DNA of 64,000 nt from assembly GCA_019009955.1 (NCBI GenBank), contig CM032230.1, forward strand, positions 28,507,501-28,571,500. The letters are read 5' to 3'. The translations under genes and the position numbers were made by a program. Positions 57,854 to 64,000 of this stretch are shown piece after piece; position 1 is the stretch's first letter; every line of letters starts with the position of its first letter. The notes under the pieces are model-generated. The model worked only from the letters and a program-made list of their open reading frames with translations. It was not told where the DNA came from and ran no database searches. The DNA comes from Riptortus pedestris. Lineage: Eukaryota; Arthropoda; Insecta; Hemiptera; Alydidae.

Positions 57854-60274
57854 TTATTCGGCCCACACGGGTTTGTTGGTCCTCTGTAGAGTGCTCTTCC
57901 GTGGCAGAGTCATTAGAAATTGGTGCGGTAGGTGGTGTAATGTCTGGTGGACTGGAGATGGAGTCATTGTCGTCCTCAGCAGGTACGCCGGTTTCAGTCT
58001 GTCGATTGTCACTGTCCGAGGTCCTCCAGGCAGCTGGATGCTGAAGGTCTGAAGGTCGGTTCGGCTGAGCACTTCATGTGGCCCGGTGTAAGGTGGAGTC
58101 AAAGGGCGATGGACAGTGTCATGTCTGAGGAAGACATGTGTGCAGGTCTGCAGGTCGCGATGCACGTAGGTCTTCGCAGATGACTGTCTGTAGGCTGCTG
58201 GGCGAAGCTTCTCCATATACTCCCTAAGTTGGCGGATAAAAGCCTCGTTGCTCTCGGGTTGCCTGGACTTTTCCAGAAATTCGCCAGGCAGACGAAGTGG
58301 TTGTCCATATGTCATCTCAGCTGCGCTAGCGACGTTATCGTCACGGATAGCGGCTCGAAGTCCAAGCAGCACCAATGGTAGCCTGAGAGTCCAGTTATTT
58401 ACGTCCAGCTGGGCGGTCAAGGAGGTCTTCAAGGTGCGGTGCCAGCGTTCCACACACCCGTTGGCTTGCGGGTGGTATGATGTGGTTCTAATTCGTTGGA
58501 AACCAAGAGTTTTAGAGAGTTGGAAGAAGAGGTCAGATTCGAATTGTCTTCCTTGGTCGGTTGTTATTCTGACCGGAACTCCAAAACGCGGAATCCATGT
58601 AGTAATCAGGGCTGTAGCACAGGTAGACGCGGAAATATCCTCAATCGGCTGTGCTTCCGGCCATCTGGTAAATCTGTCGACCATGGTTAAACAATACCTC
58701 ATGCCTCCCGAAGTAGGAAGGGGTCCAATGATGTCTATGTGAACTTGTTCAAAACGACATGCCAATGGAAACTTCCCGGGAGGTGATATTGTATGCCTTT
58801 GCACTTTAGAACGTTGGCAGGCAAGGCAGGAGCGTGACCACTCTCCGACGTCGACGTTCTGGTTGGGCCAAAAAAATCTATGCTTGATAAGTCTTCGCGA
58901 ACCACGGATGCCGGGATGACTTAGTCCGTGAATTCGTTCGAAAATGGAACGCCGAATGCTCTCGGGAACGTACGGGCGCGCCTTCGACGAAGACATCTCG
59001 CACAGGACTGGCTTGGAGATATTAGGGAGATTAATCCATTTGAGCTGTAGACTGGGATTCTTGAGTAACTCAGGTATGGATGTGTCATTGACCTGAGCTT
59101 CCGCAATTGCGTCCATTTCGTCCGGACCTTGTATTTCTTCCACCCTGGAAAGTGCATCAGCTACCTCATTTTCGTTACCATCAACGTGGCGGATCTCTGT
59201 GGTGAACTGGCTAATGTAGTTCAGTAGTCTAATTCGCATTGGGGTGGAGGTTTCTGGCTTCTGTCGAAATGCATAAAGCAGAGGTTTATGGTCAGTCCAT
59301 ATTGTGAAATGTCGTCCCTCGATGTATGGGCGGAAATGTTTTATGGCCCGATGAATTGCAAGTAACTCCCTGTCGTAGGTGGAGTAGTTGCGTTGCGCTG
59401 AGGTAAAACTACGCGAGAAGAAACCCAGAGGTTTCCATGTATCTGCGTCTCGCTGTTGTAGAGCTGCTCCCATAGCAACGCTGGAAGCATCACAGGCCAG
59501 TACTAATTCTGCGTTGGGTTTAGGATGAGCAAGTACAGCCGCGTTGCGAATAGCATCTCTATAACCCTCGAAGGCCTTGATACTCTCCTCGTTCCAAGTG
59601 ATCGGAGTTTTGTCCTTCTTCTTCGATCCACACATGTATGCATTCAACGGGCCTTGAAGTTCTGCTGCGTGGGGAATGCATCGACGGTAAAAATTGACCA
59701 TACCTAAGAATCGTCGGAGTTCACTGACGTTCGATGGGCGTGGAAAATTCGTGATGGCTTCGACTTTATCAGGTAAGACAGTGACACCATGCTGATTCAC
59801 CCGATGTCCTAGGAATTCAATCTCTTCCACGGCGAATACGCACTTAGCTAGATTAATGGTGAGTCCATGGTCCTGTAGACGTTTAAAAACTTCCTCGAGG
59901 TGTGCCTTGTGTTGTTCCTCATCTTCGGAGCCGATGCAGACATCGTCCACGAAAGGGAAGACAAAGTCGAGTCCCCTTAAGACATTGTCTAGGAAGCGCT
60001 GAAATGTTTTCGCCGCGTTACGTAATCCGAGGCACATTCTAAGAAATATTATCAGCCCAAAAGGAGTGATGACGGCTGTCTTTTCGATGTCTTCGTCGGC
60101 TATGGGTATCTGATAGTAAGCCTTGTTCAGATCCAACTTACTAAATATCCGCTTTCCGTGGAGGTTTATATTAAAGTCGGCGATATTCGGAACGGCATAG
60201 CGGTCGGGGACTGTCTTCTCATTTAAGCGCCTGTAATCCCCGCAGGGCCTAATTCCTCCATCTTTTTTTGGCAT
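57854..60274 (-). CDS. pol: gypsy pol: RT, RNase H and integrase
   Basis: An 806-codon frame without internal stops. RT palm from residue 1 (KKDGGIRPCGDYRRLN), the catalytic box is FVDD at 108-111 (Phe in place of the commoner Tyr); RNase H Asp262 (ACDASS), Glu303 (YDRELLAI), Asp328 (TDHKPL). Integrase zinc domain has His449, His453, Cys483 and Cys486, and the catalytic triad is Asp514 (HIDIIGPLP), Asp573 (TDQG) and Glu609 (VERW), with the canonical D-35-E spacing. A C-terminal region without chromodomain-like text follows to residue 806. The first RT residues (fingers) are in the upstream protease frame; the shift between them near 60275 looks like an indel. The initial Met is not a real start. 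It works with the protease and Gag of the same element. Confidence 0.93.
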   Translation of the reverse strand: MPKKDGGIRPCGDYRRLNEKTVPDRYAVPNIADFNINLHGKRIFSKLDLNKAYYQIPIADEDIEKTAVITPFGLIIFLRMCLGLRNAAKTFQRFLDNVLRGLDFVFPFVDDVCIGSEDEEQHKAHLEEVFKRLQDHGLTINLAKCVFAVEEIEFLGHRVNQHGVTVLPDKVEAITNFPRPSNVSELRRFLGMVNFYRRCIPHAAELQGPLNAYMCGSKKKDKTPITWNEESIKAFEGYRDAIRNAAVLAHPKPNAELVLACDASSVAMGAALQQRDADTWKPLGFFSRSFTSAQRNYSTYDRELLAIHRAIKHFRPYIEGRHFTIWTDHKPLLYAFRQKPETSTPMRIRLLNYISQFTTEIRHVDGNENEVADALSRVEEIQGPDEMDAIAEAQVNDTSIPELLKNPSLQLKWINLPNISKPVLCEMSSSKARPYVPESIRRSIFERIHGLSHPGIRGSRRLIKHRFFWPNQNVDVGEWSRSCLACQRSKVQRHTISPPGKFPLACRFEQVHIDIIGPLPTSGGMRYCLTMVDRFTRWPEAQPIEDISASTCATALITTWIPRFGVPVRITTDQGRQFESDLFFQLSKTLGFQRIRTTSYHPQANGCVERWHRTLKTSLTAQLDVNNWTLRLPLVLLGLRAAIRDDNVASAAEMTYGQPLRLPGEFLEKSRQPESNEAFIRQLREYMEKLRPAAYRQSSAKTYVHRDLQTCTHVFLRHDTVHRPLTPPYTGPHEVLSRTDLQTFSIQLPGGPRTVTIDRLKPAYLLRTTMTPSPVHQTLHHLPHQFLMTLPRKSTLQRTNKPVWAE

Positions 60275-60949
60275 GATGTGGACTCACCCAAGGACTGTTA
60301 GACGGTCGCCAGATACCTTCCGCCATCATCTGCTCAAATTCCCGTTTCGCGGCCGCGTATCGGTCAGGAGGTAGTCTACGCGCTTTCGCGGTAACCGGTG
60401 CGCCGCGCGTTTCAATATAATGAACGACGGAGTGAGTCGGCTTCTTCATATAATTTGTCGGAAGAGTGATGGAGCTGTATTTATTTAGCAGCTCGGTGTA
60501 CCATTTACCGCTGGGAACGGAATAAATGGCAGACACTGCGACGTTTGCTGGTCTTCCTTTTGACGTCAAACCTGTAATTTTATCGATCAGCTGATTGCTC
60601 GCTAGGTCAACCATTATTTGGTAGTGATTAAGAAGGTCTGCTCCTATTATAGGGTGTCCTACATCCGCTAGGATGAAACGCCATGTCAACTTCCGCCTAT
60701 GGCCCAAATCCCAAGTGACGAGCTGGTCCCCATACGTTGGAATTCCGGTCCCATTGGCTGCATATAAGGCGAAGTCACTGGGTTGAGTCTTATTTCCCTT
60801 CTTCGTTGGTAACACTGAGAGTGCAGCTCCGGTGTCTACGAGGTATCGGGTTAGGGACTGGCAATCGACTACAAATAATCGGCGGTGAGAATTCGTAGCA
60901 ACGGGTTCCGCCACTGCCGTCGCTACTTCTAGTTTTCCTGTTCCGTTTT
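60249..60949 (-). CDS. gypsy aspartic protease and N-terminal RT segment
   Basis: A frame in the -1 phase relative to gag, open upstream of its first usable codon, with VDTGAALSVLP at residues 26-36 of the GTG-started reading (GTG at 60914), the active-site Asp-Thr-Gly-Ala of retropepsins. The DVGHPIIGADLL text near residue 90 is the second protease strand, and the rest reads as the RT fingers (TRGAPVTAKARRLPPDRYAA, MMAEGIWRPSNSPWVSP). It runs into a stop at 60249-60251, after overlapping the pol frame by 26 bases. The gag/protease -1 relation is usual for programmed frameshifting in gypsy elements, although I see no classical slippery heptamer; the second shift into RT is not usual and is probably a disabling indel. 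Confidence 0.9.
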
Positions 60950-61819
60950 CTTAGACTTAGAAGGCTTCCAATCGCAAGGCTGTCGACACTTCGTTGCCTT
61001 TTCCCGGAATCTTTCATGGTAAAAGCACAAGTGGCGTCCTTTGCTTCTACTCCTGGTACGAGGTTCGGTGGTCATTGCTCTTGTCGTAGCATGCGGTCTT
61101 TCTCGCATCTCCAATGTGGCAATTCTTTCAGACAGCTTTTCGATGGCGTCTAACAACTTCTCGTTGGTATAAGAACCTTTGGACTCTGTAGCGTAGGAAG
61201 TCTTAATAGCTGCTACCTCACAAACTCTCATTTGATCAATTTCCGAAATGCGATCGGCGATAATGCTAAGTTTAGTCAGGTCCTGTTGATCCGTGGCCAC
61301 TAGTGCGGCCTGCATCCGGTCGGATAGCCCTCTCAGCCAGATAGGCTTAAGGAGGTCGTCAGAAACCATGGTGCCTCCTAAATGTTGGAGATCACGCAAA
61401 AAATGTGATGGTTTACGGTCTCCCAGGCGCTGGTCCTCTAATAACTTCCTGATACGGACGTTATCAGATTCACCGAAACTACCAATTAATCTGTTTTTGA
61501 GAATCTCATAAGCGTTTTCCGTTGGAGGAGACCTAACCAGGTCTATTACATCTCGGACAGCTTCCCTATCCAGTTGTGCGACAACGAATCTGAATCGCTT
61601 AATTGAATTGCGGATATCATAAAGAGCGAAAACAGCTTCGCATTGTAGGAAAAAAATGTCTGGGTCGTATTTACAAAAAGCCGGGAGTTGGGCTTTAATT
61701 GTTGCAGCAGAAGAAGCTTCGACCTGCTGTGGCATCTGCACTGGGTGAAGTTTCCCCGTCCACTGCAATAATGTCAAAGAAATCTGAGTTGGGCATGATG
61801 AAAAAAATGTACTACTCAC
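60929..61819 (-). CDS. gag: gypsy Gag
   Basis: 296 codons. Capsid-like segment with FRFVVAQLDREAVRDVIDLV, YEILKNRLIGSFG and LLEDQRLGDRKPSHFLRDLQ, which is typical of CsRn1-type Gag. Near the C-terminus the nucleocapsid zinc motif is Cys265-X2-His268-X9-Cys278-X3-Cys282, a CHCC arrangement, not the common CCHC. The basic tail (PSKSKK) fits RNA binding. The Met at 61819 lies just inside the leader repeats; an internal Met near 61733 is an alternative. It stops with TAG at 60929-60931, and the downstream frame overlaps in -1. Confidence 0.9.
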   Translation of the reverse strand: MSSTFFSSCPTQISLTLLQWTGKLHPVQMPQQVEASSAATIKAQLPAFCKYDPDIFFLQCEAVFALYDIRNSIKRFRFVVAQLDREAVRDVIDLVRSPPTENAYEILKNRLIGSFGESDNVRIRKLLEDQRLGDRKPSHFLRDLQHLGGTMVSDDLLKPIWLRGLSDRMQAALVATDQQDLTKLSIIADRISEIDQMRVCEVAAIKTSYATESKGSYTNEKLLDAIEKLSERIATLEMRERPHATTRAMTTEPRTRSRSKGRHLCFYHERFREKATKCRQPCDWKPSKSKKTEQEN

Positions 61820-61821
61820 GC

Positions 61822-61906
61822 AGCGTAGAGATCACGTCGAAGCGTAGAGATCGCGTCGGGACGTAGAGATCGCGTCGGAGCGTAGAGATCACGTCGAAGC
61901 GTAGAG
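61822..61906 (-). repeat. leader tandem repeat derived from the primer-binding site
   Basis: Four to five units of about 19-20 bp (CGACGTGATCTCTACGC with C/T and G/A variants) lie between the primer-binding site and gag. Each unit repeats the inner half of the primer-binding site (CGACGTGAT or CGACGCGAT). Confidence 0.88.
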
Positions 61907-61924
61907 ATCACGTCGGGGTCACCA
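61907..61924 (-). promoter_or_regulatory. tRNA-Trp primer-binding site
   Basis: TGGTGACCCCGACGTGAT on the minus strand, 1-2 nt after the 5' LTR, is complementary to the 3' end of insect-type tRNA-Trp including CCA (from memory of the Drosophila tRNA-Trp). CsRn1-clade elements are known to use this primer. Confidence 0.85.
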
Positions 61925-62288
61925 ATTTAGTGGACTAAGTGGGGTGAAATAAATAGTTCTGTGCACTTTTCAAATTGTATATTAAGAACGATCACAACAT
62001 AACTTCTTCATCATGAGGATGTAATATTTACACAAAACAAGTCTATTCAGAGTACTTACACTTCGCACTTTTTCGACGGACACAACACTGTCTCAGTAAA
62101 CTCAATATAATAGTTCCAGCTAGCGCGCGACACCAGATATTTTCTTTTGCATTTCTAACTTTACACTCCTCTCCGGTTAACTATTTTTTTTTACTGACTG
62201 AACAATTTTTAAAACCATCTGGTATTTTTTATACCGCGAGATTACCTTGTTAAGCGAAAGACTCACGAGTACGTGAGTCGCCGCTATA
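61925..62288 (-). repeat. 5' LTR
   Basis: Same structure as the 3' LTR. Its outer end reads TATAGCGGCG, with the terminal TG changed to TA, and it abuts a (TA)n tract. Confidence 0.92.
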
Positions 62289-62776
62289 TATATATACTTA
62301 TTTATTTATTTGTCTGTGTTCGCTCTAGCGGTCGCAATTTTTGTTTTATCGTTACCAAACTTAATATATAACCATTTTATGTAAAAGAAAGATCAAGTTC
62401 GTTAACGGCTGAAATCGAACAAGGGGAGGGGGGTTCAGAGGGGAGAATTTTGAAAATTCTTAATATCTCCGTTATTATGCATCGGATCGGAATATTGTAT
62501 AGAACAAATCCTATCTCACATGTAATGTCCTATAAATGTTGTTAAGTACGTTTTTCACTATTTTGATTATTAACTGAAATATATACTTTTTTTTTTCTGG
62601 CCTTAAGTGAACCTCTGCTATTACTCATCACATATTAACAATATGCTATTATGTTATGAAGAACTTTCTTTGAAGTTTAAATACCAAATCTTGTTCTCAT
62701 TGAACTTTTACGTCATGAAATAAATGCTAGTGGAAAATCTGCTTAGTTAACGCAGCCCCTACGGGACGGACTTTTC

Positions 62777-63105
62777 CACACCTTGTCATTTCCCCAGTAG
62801 CTCTAGAATGTTATTATGCTCATTTTAATTCTGTTAATTGTTATAGTCAATAAAAGTGCTTTTTAAAAAGGCTTTTACTTAACTGGCACTCGAACTGATG
62901 GACAGCAGAAGTTTTCATGACAACTGTGATCAATTTCCCACACTTTTGGAAACTTTGGATTTTAATCCTTAACTGCTTATTAGCACCCAAAGTATAGTTA
63001 AGCCTAGCACTTTAACTCGTGATCTATTTCCCGAGTCCCACAATTAACAGAATTAAAATGAGCAGAATAACAGTCTAGAGCTAACTAGGGAAATGACAAG
63101 GTGTG
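62777..63105. mobile_element. MITE with about 65-bp inverted repeats
   Basis: CACACCTTGTCATTTCCCCA, CTCTAGAATGTTATTATGCT, CATTTTAATTCTGTTAATTG at the left return inverted at the right (CAATTAACAGAATTAAAATG ... GGAAATGACAAGGTGTG), giving arms of about 65 bp around a 200-bp centre. No ORF. It starts 6 bp after the end of the HINE-like copy. Confidence 0.8.
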
Positions 63106-63500
63106 AAAAAAGGGAAGGCATTATAAATGAAATAAATGTTGATGGTATTTTCGTCAGCAGAACGGATGTTCCTTAGAGGTAAATTTTTTTTTCTTCTCAT
63201 AGTAACCCTTTGATAAATTATTTATTTGACTACAAGTTCCATTGCCACATACGTGTATGTTTCTGTTTAAATACATGTTTTCAATATATACTATATAATG
63301 GATCAAATAAAACAATAAAAAAAAAGAATGAAATCAAATGAAAAAACAAATTAAATAAAGTTAAACTCAACCGATGTCATGGATTTTCTGTTCTTTAATG
63401 TGCGAGTCTATCGAAGGAAAATATATTGAATTATAATTCTCTTTCATCATAATCAAATTTATATTCTAATGTATTTTTGCTACATCCATATCTATAATTT
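63106..63500. other. interval without recognisable gene
   Basis: Includes a stretch (63110-63180) shared inverted with 54762-54835 and 57220-57280, family unknown. Confidence 0.4.
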
Positions 63501-63501
63501 T

Positions 63502-63562
63502 AGCTGATTTCCCTTAAGGGAACCTACCCAGTAGATGACGAAAATGAGGTCCGTTAAAAATT

Positions 63563-63630
<68 letters not shown>

Positions 63631-64000
63631 CTGTTAACGCTCTAGCGGTCGCAATTTTTGTTTGATCGTTACCAAACTCGAAATTTAATCGTTTTATGTA
63701 AAAAGAAAGATCAAGTTCGTTAACTGCTGAAATTGGACCAGTAGGAGAGGGGTTTAGAGGGGTAATTTTAGAAAATTCGAAATATCTCCGTTATTACGCG
63801 TCGGATAGGAAAATTGTATTGAACCAATCTTATTTCAAATTAAATTTACTACAAATATTGTTCTATACATTTATTCTCTATCTTGAATATTAGCCGAGAT
63901 ATTTGCATTTGTATTCTGTGTATGATCGGCAGGGGTCGGCTATGTTCGGGACGTTCCGGCGAGAGCTCTTGCGGCTGTTTCCATAACTACTCGTCTCTCT
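63502..64000 (+). mobile_element. HINE-like element running off the window
   Basis: Starts AGCTGATTTCCCTTAAGGGA, then jumps to CCTACCCAGTAGATGACG because about 95 bp of the left half are deleted. A (TA)n core (63565-63626) and a well-preserved right half follow to the window end; the 3' hairpin lies outside. Confidence 0.9.

Larger units (their letters stand above)
57441..62288 (-). mobile_element. CsRn1-clade Ty3/gypsy LTR retrotransposon
   Basis: 4848-bp element with two LTRs of about 365 bp, a tRNA-Trp primer-binding site, gag, protease, RT/RNase H, integrase and a polypurine tract, all on the minus strand. The CHCC-type Gag zinc motif together with a tRNA-Trp primer are the known marks of the CsRn1 clade. 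Protease and RT are in different frames, which breaks the polyprotein. Insertion is in a (TA)n tract, so the target duplication cannot be defined. Confidence 0.93.
57291..62771 (+). mobile_element. HINE-like element with nested gypsy element
   Basis: Left half 57291-57440 (ATTGAGATCGTCCTCATGAC, GACGAAAATGAGGTCCGTTG, then (TA)n) and right half 62289-62771 (TTTGTCTGTGTTCGCTCTAG ... GTTAACGCAGCCCCTACGGG) are one element split by the 4.85-kb LTR retrotransposon. Confidence 0.88.

Noticed and set aside
58099..58742. Plus-strand frames opposite pol
   Set aside because: Antisense shadows of the gypsy pol gene.

Overview
The window looks like a piece of an AT-rich, very repeat-rich arthropod genome. 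The arthropod call rests on a single well-formed host exon (41441-41633, minus) that reads as part of a class B neuropeptide receptor of the diuretic-hormone-44/CRF type, and on the transposon spectrum: a CsRn1-clade Ty3/gypsy element primed by tRNA-Trp, Penelope-like elements, mariners, hAT, Helitrons, a Merlin-like fragment and a tRNA-derived SINE. A copepod such as a sea louse would fit, but that is a guess. I see no rRNA, functional tRNA, CRISPR array or bacterial-type gene organisation. Almost every long open frame is a transposon remnant or a frame through a simple repeat.

The dominant component is one interspersed family (over 20 pieces, both strands, about 600-650 bp when complete). 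It has a 20-bp palindrome at its 5' end, an 11-bp subterminal inverted repeat (GCAGATTTCCC ... GGGAAATCTGC), a central microsatellite, usually (TA)n, and a 3' hairpin (ACGCAG-CCC-CTGCGT) just before T-rich flanking DNA. This architecture matches the Helentron-associated (HINE/DINE-1-like) non-autonomous elements; I call it HINE-like below. Its (TA)n core is repeatedly the site where another mobile element sits: a mariner (14 kb), a MITE (29 kb), Helitrons (19, 53 and 55 kb) and a 4.8-kb gypsy element (57-62 kb).

Layout: 0-5 kb, HINE and SINE fragments, a decayed mariner and a 43-bp tandem repeat. 6-12 kb, a HINE copy with a (TG)n core, a rearranged mariner and a hAT element with an 8-bp target duplication. 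13-18 kb, two HINE copies, one carrying a mariner with about 170-bp inverted repeats and a T-rich retroposon with an 18-bp minisatellite. 19-21 kb, a Helitron. 21-28 kb, SINEs, a Merlin-like fragment, LINE 3' ends and a palindromic element. 28-35 kb, HINE copies with (GA)n and (TA)n cores, a MITE, a complete but dead mariner, hammerhead-like inverted repeats and a Penelope fragment. 37-40 kb, a head-to-head Penelope insertion with a 13-bp target duplication and a hammerhead ribozyme motif, then a strictly periodic C15A tract. 40.7-42.4 kb, a possible solo LTR, the receptor exon, and a duplicated splice-acceptor segment next to a truncated LINE. 44.8-46.2 kb, a 69-bp satellite. 47-52 kb, repeats and a probable solo LTR. 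52-62.8 kb, nested Helitrons and the gypsy element (gag, protease and pol on the minus strand).

The only coding units that act together are those of the gypsy element: Gag with a CHCC zinc motif, protease, RT, RNase H and integrase, between LTRs only about 91 percent identical. A frameshift at the protease/RT junction makes this copy probably defective alone. The receptor exon implies that much of the window is intronic or flanking DNA of that gene, but I could not find its other exons.
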